Positions 1 through 9,686 of a stretch of DNA of 29,045 bases are shown in pieces; position 1 is the stretch's first letter, and the number at the start of each line of letters is the position of its first letter. The DNA comes from Phytophthora sp. 'mugwort' (lineage: Eukaryota > Oomycota > Peronosporomycetes > Peronosporales > Peronosporaceae). The notes under the pieces were generated by a model. It did no database searches. It saw only the letters and a program-made list of their open reading frames with translations, and was not told where the DNA came from. Location: positions 1 through 29,045 of the forward strand of contig JAUCEF010000064.1 in assembly GCA_033558025.1 (NCBI GenBank), given 5' to 3'. Made by a program: the position numbers and the translations under genes.

Positions 1-852
1 TTAAATATTCATTTAATTAATCGTTTAAAAAAAGGAAATTTTAAAATAGCATATATCGGTAATAAAATTAATTTTACTTATCCAGTAAAACATTTAGGAT
101 TAACTTTTAAAACTTTAATAAATATTATTTTAGGAAAACATGTATTTTGTAAACAATTAAAAAAAGCAAAAAAACCTTTAATTATTATAGGTAGTAATAT
201 TTTAAATCAAAAAAATGGTTTTTTTTTATTATCAAAATTAAAAAATTTATCATTTATTAACCATAATATTAATTTCTTTAATTTTCAAACTTCTTTAATT
301 AATTTTTTTGAAATTACTTTTCCAAAATCATTAAATATGTTAAATAATTCAAAATTATATTATTTATTTAATACAAATTTACAAAATAAATTAAAAATAA
401 CTAAAAATAGTTTTGTTATTTATCAAGGACATCATTTTACTAAAGATGCTCAAAATTCAAATCTAATTTTACCTGGATTAACTTTTTTAGAAAAAAATGG
501 AATGTATATTAATTTAGAAGGTTTTATTCAAAAAAATGAACAAATTTTAAATGTAAATATAGAACAACGTAAAGATTCTATAATTTATAGAAATCTTTAT
601 AAATTTTTATTAAATAAAAATCAATCTAAATCAGAAGCTTTTTTAAAAATTAAAGATATTTTACCTTATTTATTAAAAAAAAAAATAAAAATTATTTATA
701 ATTTTAGTTTTAATAAAAAATTTTTAAAAATTAATATTAATTTTTTAGATTCATTAATTAAAAATAATTATTATACAAATATATTAGAACAATATTCAAA
801 AATATTGATTAATTCTAATAAAATTTTCAAAAATCAATCAAAATTATTATGA
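1..852 (+). CDS. nad11: NADH dehydrogenase subunit 11, 3' part (left copy)
   Basis: This is the C-terminal 283 codons of Nad11, the 75-kDa (NuoG-like) subunit of the peripheral arm of complex I. The frame is open from base 1, so the gene starts outside the window. The molybdopterin-oxidoreductase-like domain is recognisable from [11 protein letters not shown] followed by [18 protein letters not shown], the usual 'HH...LPG...EK...N.EG' pattern of the family. The stop codon is TGA at 850-852, and nad1 starts at 849, giving an ATGA overlap. It lies in the inverted repeat; the second copy is at 3472-5043. I infer that this left copy is the complete one, because the right copy is cut at its 5' end. 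Confidence 0.9.
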   Translation, partial: LNIHLINRLKKGNFKIAYIGNKINFTYPVKHLGLTFKTLINIILGKHVFCKQLKKAKKPLIIIGSNILNQKNGFFLLSKLKNLSFINHNINFFNFQTSLINFFEITFPKSLNMLNNSKLYYLFNTNLQNKLKITKNSFVIYQGHHFTKDAQNSNLILPGLTFLEKNGMYINLEGFIQKNEQILNVNIEQRKDSIIYRNLYKFLLNKNQSKSEAFLKIKDILPYLLKKKIKIIYNFSFNKKFLKININFLDSLIKNNYYTNILEQYSKILINSNKIFKNQSKLL

Positions 853-1829
853 TATACACAATTTTAAAATTTTTAATTTTCATATTACCTTTATTAATTG
901 CTGTGGCTTATTTTACTTTAGTTGAACGTAAAATATTAGCTTCTATTCAAAGAAGAAGAGGACCTAATGTTGTAGGTACTTTTGGATTATTACAACCATT
1001 AGCTGATGGTCTTAAATTATTCGTAAAAGAAACAATTTTACCAAGTAATGCTGATGTAATTTTATTTATATTTGCACCTATTTTAGCTTTTTTTTTAAGT
1101 CTATTAAGTTGGACAATAATACCTTTAGGTTTTGGTATGTTTTTTACTGAATTAAATATTGGTATTTTATATTTAATAGCAATTTCATCTTTAGGTGTAT
1201 ACGGTGTTATTATAGGTGGTTGGTCAAGTAATTCTAAATATTCGTTTTTAGGGGCTTTAAGATCAACAGCACAAATGATTTCATATGAATTAACTATTGG
1301 GTTTTCAATTCTTTCAGTAATTGTTTGTGCAAAATCTTTAAATTTAATTTCTATTATTTGGGCACAAAAAACGGTATGGTATTGTTTTCCTCTTTTTCCT
1401 ATTTTTATAATTTTTTTTATATCTTGTTTAGCAGAAACAAATCGACATCCCTTTGATTTACCTGAAGCTGAAGCTGAATTAGTTTCAGGTTATAATGTAG
1501 AATATTCTGCAATGGGTTTTGCATTATTTTTTTTAGGTGAATATGCTAATATGTTATTAATGAGTAGTTTAACTACGATTTTATTTTTAGGTGGTTGGTT
1601 AGCACCTTTCCCTTTTAGTATAAATTGTATTAATTTTTTACCCGGATCTTTTTGGTTTAGTATTAAAATTTGTTTTTTTGTTGTTTTATTTGTAGTTGCT
1701 CGAGCTATTTTACCTCGATATCGTTATGACCAATTAATGCGTTTAGGTTGGAAAGTATTTCTACCTTTTTCATTATCCTGGTTTTTATATACTGCAAGTA
1801 TTTTAATAAGTTTTAATTGGTTAATTTAA
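849..1829 (+). CDS. nad1: NADH dehydrogenase subunit 1 (left copy)
   Basis: Nad1 is a core membrane subunit of complex I (NuoH family) that forms part of the quinone-binding site at the junction with the peripheral arm. The 326-residue length is typical. Family motifs are visible: [18 protein letters not shown] near residues 27-44, and [20 protein letters not shown] in the matrix loop near residues 196-215. About eight hydrophobic membrane helices can be seen. The ATG overlaps the TGA stop of nad11 (ATGA), which suggests one transcript. nad4L begins 3 bases after the nad1 stop. An identical copy lies at 2495-3475. Confidence 0.97.
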   Translation: MIYTILKFLIFILPLLIAVAYFTLVERKILASIQRRRGPNVVGTFGLLQPLADGLKLFVKETILPSNADVILFIFAPILAFFLSLLSWTIIPLGFGMFFTELNIGILYLIAISSLGVYGVIIGGWSSNSKYSFLGALRSTAQMISYELTIGFSILSVIVCAKSLNLISIIWAQKTVWYCFPLFPIFIIFFISCLAETNRHPFDLPEAEAELVSGYNVEYSAMGFALFFLGEYANMLLMSSLTTILFLGGWLAPFPFSINCINFLPGSFWFSIKICFFVVLFVVARAILPRYRYDQLMRLGWKVFLPFSLSWFLYTASILISFNWLI

Positions 1830-1831
1830 TT

Positions 1832-2134
1832 ATGAATATTTTAAATCATTTTATTTTTACTTTTTTTTTATTCTGTCTTGGATTATTTGGTATAATTTTA
1901 AATAGACAGAATATTATTATTATTTTAATGTCTATTGAATTATTATTATTATCAATTAATTTAAATTTTATTTATTTTGCAGTTTTAATTGATGATATAA
2001 TAGGACAAGTTTTTTCTTTATTAATTTTAACAGTAGCTGCAGCAGAATCAGCTATTGGATTAGCTATTATGATTATTTTCTTTAAATTATATGGAGATAT
2101 TTCAATTTATAAAATAAATTTATTATCATTATAA
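1832..2134 (+). CDS. nad4L: NADH dehydrogenase subunit 4L (left copy)
   Basis: Nad4L (NuoK family) is a small membrane subunit of the proton-pumping arm of complex I. It has 100 residues and three hydrophobic helices, with the acidic residue of SIELLLLSIN in helix 2 and LTVAAAESAIGLA in helix 3, both typical. I place the start at ATG 1832. The frame is open from a TTG at 1817, but that would overlap nad1 and add five residues not expected in the family. The 3' end is built into a 54-bp perfect hairpin. An identical copy lies at 2190-2492. Confidence 0.95.
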   Translation: MNILNHFIFTFFLFCLGLFGIILNRQNIIIILMSIELLLLSINLNFIYFAVLIDDIIGQVFSLLILTVAAAESAIGLAIMIIFFKLYGDISIYKINLLSL

Positions 2135-2184
2135 TAAATTTATTTTATAAATTGAAATATCTCCATATAATTTAAAGAAAATAA
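2073..2184 (+). repeat. 54-bp perfect hairpin at nad4L 3' end
   Basis: Positions 2073-2126 are exactly complementary to 2131-2184, leaving a 4-nt loop (CATT, 2127-2130). The stem contains the last codons of nad4L and its stop codon lies in the descending strand. The descending strand (2131-2184) is also repeated directly at 2198-2251, 67 bp further on. This hairpin sits at the junction of the two inverted-repeat arms. Confidence 0.95.
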
Positions 2185-2189
2185 ATTTA

Positions 2190-2492
2190 TTATAATGATA
2201 ATAAATTTATTTTATAAATTGAAATATCTCCATATAATTTAAAGAAAATAATCATAATAGCTAATCCAATAGCTGATTCTGCTGCAGCTACTGTTAAAAT
2301 TAATAAAGAAAAAACTTGTCCTATTATATCATCAATTAAAACTGCAAAATAAATAAAATTTAAATTAATTGATAATAATAATAATTCAATAGACATTAAA
2401 ATAATAATAATATTCTGTCTATTTAAAATTATACCAAATAATCCAAGACAGAATAAAAAAAAAGTAAAAATAAAATGATTTAAAATATTCAT
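2190..2492 (-). CDS. nad4L: NADH dehydrogenase subunit 4L (right copy)
   Basis: Second copy of nad4L, encoding the same 100-residue protein as 1832-2134. The start is ATG 2492-2490, just after the nad1 stop. It is the last gene of the long minus-strand run that begins at nad2 and converges on the left copy with 55 bp between stop codons. Having two identical copies suggests that copy correction keeps the repeat uniform, as in other inverted-repeat organelle genomes. Confidence 0.95.
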   Translation of the reverse strand: MNILNHFIFTFFLFCLGLFGIILNRQNIIIILMSIELLLLSINLNFIYFAVLIDDIIGQVFSLLILTVAAAESAIGLAIMIIFFKLYGDISIYKINLLSL

Positions 2493-2494
2493 AA

Positions 2495-3475
2495 TTAAAT
2501 TAACCAATTAAAACTTATTAAAATACTTGCAGTATATAAAAACCAGGATAATGAAAAAGGTAGAAATACTTTCCAACCTAAACGCATTAATTGGTCATAA
2601 CGATATCGAGGTAAAATAGCTCGAGCAACTACAAATAAAACAACAAAAAAACAAATTTTAATACTAAACCAAAAAGATCCGGGTAAAAAATTAATACAAT
2701 TTATACTAAAAGGGAAAGGTGCTAACCAACCACCTAAAAATAAAATCGTAGTTAAACTACTCATTAATAACATATTAGCATATTCACCTAAAAAAAATAA
2801 TGCAAAACCCATTGCAGAATATTCTACATTATAACCTGAAACTAATTCAGCTTCAGCTTCAGGTAAATCAAAGGGATGTCGATTTGTTTCTGCTAAACAA
2901 GATATAAAAAAAATTATAAAAATAGGAAAAAGAGGAAAACAATACCATACCGTTTTTTGTGCCCAAATAATAGAAATTAAATTTAAAGATTTTGCACAAA
3001 CAATTACTGAAAGAATTGAAAACCCAATAGTTAATTCATATGAAATCATTTGTGCTGTTGATCTTAAAGCCCCTAAAAACGAATATTTAGAATTACTTGA
3101 CCAACCACCTATAATAACACCGTATACACCTAAAGATGAAATTGCTATTAAATATAAAATACCAATATTTAATTCAGTAAAAAACATACCAAAACCTAAA
3201 GGTATTATTGTCCAACTTAATAGACTTAAAAAAAAAGCTAAAATAGGTGCAAATATAAATAAAATTACATCAGCATTACTTGGTAAAATTGTTTCTTTTA
3301 CGAATAATTTAAGACCATCAGCTAATGGTTGTAATAATCCAAAAGTACCTACAACATTAGGTCCTCTTCTTCTTTGAATAGAAGCTAATATTTTACGTTC
3401 AACTAAAGTAAAATAAGCCACAGCAATTAATAAAGGTAATATGAAAATTAAAAATTTTAAAATTGTGTATATCAT
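2495..3475 (-). CDS. nad1: NADH dehydrogenase subunit 1 (right copy)
   Basis: Second copy of nad1, encoding the same 326-residue Nad1 as 849-1829, with the same matrix-loop motif [17 protein letters not shown]. The ATG at 3475-3473 again overlaps the TGA stop of nad11 in an ATGA. Both copies look intact, so either could supply the protein. Upstream of nad11 here is cob, so this copy is likely expressed as part of the nad2-to-nad4L minus-strand run. Confidence 0.97.
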   Translation of the reverse strand: MIYTILKFLIFILPLLIAVAYFTLVERKILASIQRRRGPNVVGTFGLLQPLADGLKLFVKETILPSNADVILFIFAPILAFFLSLLSWTIIPLGFGMFFTELNIGILYLIAISSLGVYGVIIGGWSSNSKYSFLGALRSTAQMISYELTIGFSILSVIVCAKSLNLISIIWAQKTVWYCFPLFPIFIIFFISCLAETNRHPFDLPEAEAELVSGYNVEYSAMGFALFFLGEYANMLLMSSLTTILFLGGWLAPFPFSINCINFLPGSFWFSIKICFFVVLFVVARAILPRYRYDQLMRLGWKVFLPFSLSWFLYTASILISFNWLI

Positions 3476-5043
3476 AATAATTTTGATTGATTTTTGAAAA
3501 TTTTATTAGAATTAATCAATATTTTTGAATATTGTTCTAATATATTTGTATAATAATTATTTTTAATTAATGAATCTAAAAAATTAATATTAATTTTTAA
3601 AAATTTTTTATTAAAACTAAAATTATAAATAATTTTTATTTTTTTTTTTAATAAATAAGGTAAAATATCTTTAATTTTTAAAAAAGCTTCTGATTTAGAT
3701 TGATTTTTATTTAATAAAAATTTATAAAGATTTCTATAAATTATAGAATCTTTACGTTGTTCTATATTTACATTTAAAATTTGTTCATTTTTTTGAATAA
3801 AACCTTCTAAATTAATATACATTCCATTTTTTTCTAAAAAAGTTAATCCAGGTAAAATTAGATTTGAATTTTGAGCATCTTTAGTAAAATGATGTCCTTG
3901 ATAAATAACAAAACTATTTTTAGTTATTTTTAATTTATTTTGTAAATTTGTATTAAATAAATAATATAATTTTGAATTATTTAACATATTTAATGATTTT
4001 GGAAAAGTAATTTCAAAAAAATTAATTAAAGAAGTTTGAAAATTAAAGAAATTAATATTATGGTTAATAAATGATAAATTTTTTAATTTTGATAATAAAA
4101 AAAAACCATTTTTTTGATTTAAAATATTACTACCTATAATAATTAAAGGTTTTTTTGCTTTTTTTAATTGTTTACAAAATACATGTTTTCCTAAAATAAT
4201 ATTTATTAAAGTTTTAAAAGTTAATCCTAAATGTTTTACTGGATAAGTAAAATTAATTTTATTACCGATATATGCTATTTTAAAATTTCCTTTTTTTAAA
4301 CGATTAATTAAATGAATATTTAAAATAGAACCTTCTTGACGAATATCACTACCAATTATTAAACAAACATCAGATTCTTCAATAGATTTTAAAGTATTAT
4401 TAAATAAAAAATTTGAAGCTAAATCAGAATTTATCTTAATTTGTCGATTTTTTAAAAATTGTTCATAATTTACATTTGAAATTCCTAATTTATTTAAATT
4501 TTTTTTTAATAAAAAAAGAGATTCTAAATCAGTTAAATCACCAATAATACTTTTAGCATTAAAACTATCTGTAATTATCAATTTTTTATTAATAATATTT
4601 AGAGCATCTAACCAAGAAATCCTATGAAAATTGTTTTGATTATCTTTTAATAATGGATATTTTAATCGTTGATATTTTAAACTATCAAAAAAATATCTTG
4701 TTTTATCTGATATCCATTCTTTATTAATATTAAAATTAGTTTTAGGTAAAATACGTATAATTTCATTATTAAAAATATCAATTTTAATATTTGAACCAAT
4801 ACTATCTAAAATAGCAATACCCTCTTTTTTTTTTAATTCCCAAGAACGTGCTTTAAAAGTATAGGGTTTAGAAGTTAATGCACCAACAGGACATAAATCT
4901 ACTAAATTACCAGAAAATTCGGATTTAAAAATATTTGAAGAATAAAAATTAATTTCAGTTTTATTACCACGACCTGTTGTACCTAAACCGTCAATTCCAC
5001 AAATTTCATTAGCAAAACGTACACAACGTGTACAATGAATACA
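3472..5043 (-). pseudogene. nad11: nad11, 5'-truncated copy at repeat boundary
   Basis: An open frame of 523 codons encodes most of Nad11. It begins abruptly at CIHCTRCVRFANEICG, the Cys motif of an iron-sulfur site. It continues through GTTGRGNKTEI, SGNLVDLCPVGALTSKP and EWISDKTRYFFDSLKYQRL into the oxidoreductase-like domain, ending in TGA. Full-length Nad11/NuoG proteins carry about 150 more N-terminal residues with a 2Fe-2S ferredoxin domain, absent here. Upstream in frame are TAA TAA (5070-5065), and there is no ATG anywhere before residue 155 of this frame; only ATA codons at 5064 and 5058 or a TTG at 4581 could start it. The frame runs into the cob 3' end. The simplest reading is a copy cut by the inverted-repeat boundary; a split nad11 is the alternative. 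Confidence 0.75.
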
Positions 5044-5050
5044 ATTTAAA

Positions 5051-6226
5051 TTATTTATTTTTATTTATTAAAGATTTTTTATTAATATTATAACGTACTA
5101 AATAAGTTTCTAATTTACCTAAAAATGGTATAATTATTATAAAAAAAAAAAAATAATAAATCATACTTATAATACCAATTTCAGTATAAGGATATTCAAC
5201 TGGACATTGTCCAACCCAACCTAATAATAAAAAAGCTATAACTAATAACCAATAACAAATTTTAAATATAGGTCTAAAAGCTGTACTTCTAATTTCAGAT
5301 GAATTTGTAAAAGGTATTGTTAATAAAATAAGTAATGAACCAAACATAGCTATAACACCGCCAATTTTATTAGGAATAGATCTTAAAATTGCATAAAACG
5401 GTAAAAAATACCATTCTGGTACGATATGTAAAGGTGTTTTCATTGGATTTGCTTCAATATAATTATCGGGATGACCTAATGTATTAGGATAAAAAAAAAT
5501 AAAAATAAAGAAAATCAAAAATAAGATCATTAATCCAAATAAATCTTTAGTATAAAAATATGGATAAAAAGGTATATTTTCATTTTTTAATGTAATACCT
5601 AAAGGATTATTTGAACCAACTTCATGTAATAAAATTAAATGTATCAATACGGCACCCACAATTATAAAAGGTAATGTAAAATGTAAACTAAAAAAACGAT
5701 TTAATGTTGGATTATCAACAGCAAATCCGCCCCAAAGCCAATCAACAATATCTTTTCCTATTAAGGGTATTGCAGAAAATAAATTAGTAATAACAGTTGC
5801 ACCCCAAAAACTCATTTGTCCCCAAGGTAAAACATAACCCATAAAAGCTGTAGCCATCATTAAAATAAAAATAATTACACCAGAAGACCATATAGCTTCT
5901 CTTGGTGTGATATAAGAACCATAATATAAACCACGAAAAATATGAATATATACAACAATAAAAAAAAAAGATGCTCCATTTGCATGTGTATATCTAATTA
6001 ACCAACCATTATTTACATCTCTCATAATATGTTCAACACTATTAAAAGCTAAATCAATATGTGGAGTATAATGCATTGCTAAAAAAATACCTGTTAAAAT
6101 TTGTATTACTAACATAATACCAGCTAACGAACCGAATCCAAAAAAATAATTTAAATTAATAGGTGTAGGATAATCTATTAAATGATTATTAAGAATCGCA
6201 AATAATGATTTTTTATTCCATCTCAT
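5051..6226 (-). CDS. cob: Apocytochrome b
   Basis: Cytochrome b is the membrane-embedded, haem-carrying core of complex III, which oxidises ubiquinol. With a start at ATG 6226 the protein is 391 residues, beginning [24 protein letters not shown] at 6256 would add ten residues, but the ATG fits the family better. Recognisable parts are [22 protein letters not shown] (helix A), the helix B and D His residues, [16 protein letters not shown], and the Qo-site motif [16 protein letters not shown]. The stop at 5053-5051 abuts the truncated nad11. nad9 lies 47 bp upstream on the same strand. Confidence 0.97.
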   Translation of the reverse strand: MRWNKKSLFAILNNHLIDYPTPINLNYFFGFGSLAGIMLVIQILTGIFLAMHYTPHIDLAFNSVEHIMRDVNNGWLIRYTHANGASFFFIVVYIHIFRGLYYGSYITPREAIWSSGVIIFILMMATAFMGYVLPWGQMSFWGATVITNLFSAIPLIGKDIVDWLWGGFAVDNPTLNRFFSLHFTLPFIIVGAVLIHLILLHEVGSNNPLGITLKNENIPFYPYFYTKDLFGLMILFLIFFIFIFFYPNTLGHPDNYIEANPMKTPLHIVPEWYFLPFYAILRSIPNKIGGVIAMFGSLLILLTIPFTNSSEIRSTAFRPIFKICYWLLVIAFLLLGWVGQCPVEYPYTEIGIISMIYYFFFFIIIIPFLGKLETYLVRYNINKKSLINKNK

Positions 6227-6273
6227 AATATGAAATGAAAAATTACCTAAAAGCAAAAATAATTAATAAAATA

Positions 6274-6840
6274 TTACATATTTATTTTATTATTCCAAGG
6301 ATTATTAAATTCAAATAATCGGTATTGTTGTGATAAATTAATGGGTTCATAAACAACACGTTTTTTTAATTCATTATAAAAAATTTCTAAAAAACCACTT
6401 AAAGGGAAATCTTTACGTAAAGGATGTCCTTCAAAACCATAATCTGTTAAAATCCGTCTTAAATCGGGATGGTATAAAAAAAAAATACCAAACATATCCC
6501 AAACTTCTCTTTCACACCAATTGGCTGATTGATATATTTTTATAATTGAATCTACCGGTTGTAATTCATTAATTATTATTTTAATTTTTAAACGACTATT
6601 AAAACGAATACTTAATAAATTATAAATTATTTCAAAACGTTTTTTTTTATTAATATAATCTATAACACAAATTTCTGATAATACTTTAAATTGAGTATTT
6701 GTATGATTTTTTAAAAAAAATAAAATAGGAATTAAATTTTTTGTAGAAATATTTATACATAATTCATTTTTATATAAAGTATAATTTATTATTGGTAAAA
6801 TCTGTAATAAATATTGACTAAATTTTTTTAATACTTTCAT
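6274..6840 (-). CDS. nad9: NADH dehydrogenase subunit 9
   Basis: Nad9 (30-kDa, NuoC family) is a peripheral-arm subunit of complex I. Its 188 residues match the usual length. The signature is clear: YQSANWCEREVWDMFGIFF, then HPDLRRILTDYGFEGHPLRKDFPLSG near residues 103-148. The start is ATG 6840. It lies between atp9 and cob on the minus strand. Confidence 0.96.
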   Translation of the reverse strand: MKVLKKFSQYLLQILPIINYTLYKNELCINISTKNLIPILFFLKNHTNTQFKVLSEICVIDYINKKKRFEIIYNLLSIRFNSRLKIKIIINELQPVDSIIKIYQSANWCEREVWDMFGIFFLYHPDLRRILTDYGFEGHPLRKDFPLSGFLEIFYNELKKRVVYEPINLSQQYRLFEFNNPWNNKINM

Positions 6841-6851
6841 AAATAAAAAAT

Positions 6852-6883
6852 AATTATAAATATTTATAATTATAAATATTTAT
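6852..6883. repeat. 16-bp tandem repeat, two copies, in nad9-atp9 spacer
   Basis: The A/T-only unit AATTATAAATATTTAT occurs twice head to tail in the 163-bp spacer between nad9 and atp9. Each unit is partly self-complementary. No gene or tRNA is seen in this spacer. Confidence 0.7.
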
Positions 6884-7003
6884 ATATTAAAAAAATAAAT
6901 AATTTTTTTTCTAAAATAAATACTATAACCAGTATTAGTATATATATAACATAAAATACGATAAAAATTAATTTTTATCATATTTTTCAGGATTTAATTT
7001 TAA

Positions 7004-7255
<252 letters not shown>

Positions 7256-7469
7256 TTATTTAAAATATCTTAAAGAATAAACTTTTTTAGAATATTTAAT
7301 TATATAAAAAATTTTAAATTATATATAATATTATTATATACTTTAACTAATTTTAAATTAAAATATAATTTTATTAAAAAAAATTATATTAAAATTAATA
7401 TAGTTAAAATAATTTTATAAAAATTTTTTTAATTTAATAACAATAAATTTTTTTATATTTTTAAATAAT

Positions 7470-7823
7470 TTACCATTCTAAAGCATCACTACACCAAATA
7501 TAAATAAAACCTATAACTAATTCAACTAAAAATTCAATCATAGTCCAAAATCCCCATGAAAAATTTGAACTTAAAGTTAAAACCCAAGGAAAAATAAAAA
7601 CAGCTTCTAAATCAAAAATAATAAAAAGGATAGCTACTAAATAAAATTTTACATCAAAAATTTTTCTAGCATCATCATAAGGATTAAATCCACATTCATA
7701 GGCTGTTAACTTTTCTAAATCATCTTTTTGTTTAATTAAACTAAAAGATAAAATGAAAATTAAAATTGATAAAAATAAACTTAATATTAAGAATATAAAA
7801 ATATTTGAATAATTTAATAACAT
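7470..7823 (-). CDS. nad3: NADH dehydrogenase subunit 3
   Basis: Nad3 (NuoA family) is a three-helix membrane subunit of complex I with a loop at the quinone-channel entrance. The conserved loop Cys is seen in YECGFNPYDDARKIFDVKFY, followed by FIIFDLEAVFIFPW. I chose ATG 7823, giving 117 residues starting MLLNYSNIFIFLIL. The frame is open further upstream, but that part runs into trnD (7858-7931) and is not protein. The 34-bp spacing suggests trnD excision creates the 5' end of the nad3 mRNA. Confidence 0.96.
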   Translation of the reverse strand: MLLNYSNIFIFLILSLFLSILIFILSFSLIKQKDDLEKLTAYECGFNPYDDARKIFDVKFYLVAILFIIFDLEAVFIFPWVLTLSSNFSWGFWTMIEFLVELVIGFIYIWCSDALEW

Positions 7824-7857
7824 ATTTATAAATTTTTTTAAATATAATAAATTTAAA

Positions 7858-7931
7858 CGGAAAAAACGGGACTTGAACCCGCGACTTATAGCGTGACAAG
7901 CTACCACTCTAACCAACTGAGCTATTTTTCC
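7858..7931 (-). tRNA. trnD: tRNA-Asp(GUC)
   Basis: The minus strand folds as a cloverleaf: acceptor GGAAAAA/TTTTTCC, D-arm GCTC/GAGT, anticodon loop TTGTCAC with GTC, T-loop TTCAAGT. It lies between atp6 and nad3, in the same orientation as both. Confidence 0.95.
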
Positions 7932-7967
7932 AATATAAAATATTATATCTTATTTTTGTATATTTTA

Positions 7968-8687
7968 TTAATGTAAATTTAAAGCATCATTTATATACAT
8001 ACACGTTAAAATCGTAAACACATATGCCTGAATTAAAGCTACAGCAATTTCTAAACCAACCAATAATACAATAATTATTAATGGAATAAAATGTGCCATA
8101 AAAATAAAACTATTTACATTTAACATAGCCCAAGCAAAACCTGCAATTACTTTTAATAAAGTATGTCCAGCCATCATATTTGCAAATAATCGTACAGGTA
8201 AACTAATTACACGAAAAATGTATGAAACTAATTCAATAGGTACTAAGATGGGAACTAATGCTATACTTGCACCACTAGGTAATAATAAATTTAAAAAATT
8301 AAATTTATGTTTTTTAATTCCAATTAAATTAAAACCTAAATAAATTGTTAATGCTAAAGTAAACGTAATAATTAAATGACTTGTTATAGTAAAACTGTAT
8401 GGAATCATTCCTATTAAATTACATAATAAAATAAAAAAAAAAACAACAAAAATTAATGAAACAAAATATTTACCAGCTTTTCCTATACTAGAATAAGTTA
8501 ATTCAATTGTAATATTAAAAATCATTTCAAAAATTTGTTGAAAACGTGTTGGAATAAATTTAGTTTTTATACATGTAAATATATATAAATAAACTAAACC
8601 TATTACTAAAATTAAAGAAGCATTAGTAAATACAAAAGGTATTTGAAAAATAGGTAAAATTTCAAATTGTTCTAAAGGACTAACCAT
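7968..8687 (-). CDS. atp6: ATP synthase subunit 6 (a)
   Basis: Subunit a is the stator channel of the Fo motor and works against the Atp9 ring. The 239-residue length is normal, with about five to six hydrophobic helices. The essential Arg sits in SLPVRLFANMMAGH near residue 160, and the C-terminal QAYVFTILTCMYINDA is typical. The start is ATG 8687. cox3 ends 24 bp upstream on the same strand and trnD follows. Confidence 0.97.
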   Translation of the reverse strand: MVSPLEQFEILPIFQIPFVFTNASLILVIGLVYLYIFTCIKTKFIPTRFQQIFEMIFNITIELTYSSIGKAGKYFVSLIFVVFFFILLCNLIGMIPYSFTITSHLIITFTLALTIYLGFNLIGIKKHKFNFLNLLLPSGASIALVPILVPIELVSYIFRVISLPVRLFANMMAGHTLLKVIAGFAWAMLNVNSFIFMAHFIPLIIIVLLVGLEIAVALIQAYVFTILTCMYINDALNLH

Positions 8688-8711
8688 AAAAATTATTAAT
8701 TTTTTAATAAA

Positions 8712-9626
8712 TTAATTACCTCCCCACCAGTAAACTGCTACAAATAAAAATAACCAAACAACATCTACAAAATGCCAATACCAAGCTGCAGCTTCAAAAC
8801 CGAAATGATGTTGTTTTGTAAAATGATGATTAATTAATCTAATAGTACTTACTATAATAAAAATAGTACCTACAATAACGTGAATACCATGAAAACCTGT
8901 TAATAAAAAAAAAGTTGTACCATAAATACTATCAGAAATTGAAAAAGTACTTTCAATATATTCATAGGCTTGAATTAAAGTAAAAAAAAAAGCTAATAAA
9001 ATTGTAATAATTAAACTTAAAATAGCATTTTTTCTATCACCAAAAACTATTGAATGGTGTGCCCAAGTAATAGTTGCCCCAGATGATAATAATATTACAG
9101 TATTTAATAAAGGAATACCCCAAGCATTAACAGTTTCAATACCTAATGGTGGCCATAAAGATCCAATTTCAGGTGTTGGTGCTAAAGCTGAATGAAAAAA
9201 AGCCCAAAAAAAACTAACAAAAAATAGTAATTCACTAAAAATAAATAAAAGCATACCATTTCTTAAACCTAATTGTACTTGTTTAGTATGTTGACCTTCA
9301 TATACAGCTTCTCTAACTATATCACGAAACCAAGTATACATTGTTAAAATAATCATTAAAAATCCTGTTAAAATTAAGAAATTACTGCCAATATAACCAT
9401 GAAAATACATAGCACCACCAAAAGTTAAAAAAAAAAGTCCAAAAGAAATTATAAAAGGCCAAGGACTTGGATCTACTAAATGATAAGGATGTTTTTGTGT
9501 ATTTTGTATATTATTACTAATTTCTTTTAAAATTTTTAAATCATTTTGAAATTTATCGATATTAGAATCATTTGTTGTAGTTTCTATTTGTAAATTTTTT
9601 TTATTAATATAATAATAATTTTTCAT
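8712..9626 (-). CDS. cox3: Cytochrome c oxidase subunit 3, with N-terminal extension
   Basis: Cox3 is a seven-helix core subunit of complex IV. Family motifs include HPYHLVDPSPWPF at the usual N-terminus, WFRDIVREAVYEGQHT, PTPEIGSLWPPLGIE, and GFHGIHVIVGTIF. The protein is 304 residues. About 43 residues precede the normal start region, and they are hydrophilic and rich in Asn, Lys and Thr (MKNYYYINKKNLQIETTTND...). There is no internal ATG between the first codon and HPYHL, so the extension is needed unless a non-ATG codon is used. Confidence 0.96.
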   Translation of the reverse strand: MKNYYYINKKNLQIETTTNDSNIDKFQNDLKILKEISNNIQNTQKHPYHLVDPSPWPFIISFGLFFLTFGGAMYFHGYIGSNFLILTGFLMIILTMYTWFRDIVREAVYEGQHTKQVQLGLRNGMLLFIFSELLFFVSFFWAFFHSALAPTPEIGSLWPPLGIETVNAWGIPLLNTVILLSSGATITWAHHSIVFGDRKNAILSLIITILLAFFFTLIQAYEYIESTFSISDSIYGTTFFLLTGFHGIHVIVGTIFIIVSTIRLINHHFTKQHHFGFEAAAWYWHFVDVVWLFLFVAVYWWGGN

Positions 9627-9686
9627 AAGAATTTTATAATTTGTAATAATTAATTATTTAATGATAAATAATGTATTTTAAAAAAA

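Larger units (their letters stand above)
1..2146 (+). repeat. Large inverted repeat, left arm (cut by window edge)
   Basis: This arm is the reverse complement of 2178-4323: position x pairs with 4324-x. It carries the 3' part of nad11, all of nad1 and all of nad4L. The Nad1 and Nad4L proteins and the shared part of Nad11 are identical in both arms. Base by base, pairing holds from the nad4L stop inward to 2146/2178 and breaks at 2147/2177. The arm continues past position 1, so its outer end is not visible. Confidence 0.93.
2178..5045 (-). repeat. Large inverted repeat, right arm
   Basis: Mirror copy of the left arm with nad4L, nad1 and nad11 on the minus strand. Identity to the left arm can be seen only as far as 4323, because the left arm then leaves the window. 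I infer the outer end at about 5041-5052, where the nad11 reading frame loses homology directly against the 3' end of cob. The arm would then be about 2.9 kb. Confidence 0.8.

Noticed and set aside
7824..7916. N-terminal extension of nad3
   Set aside because: The extra residues are translated from trnD; the family start fits ATG 7823.
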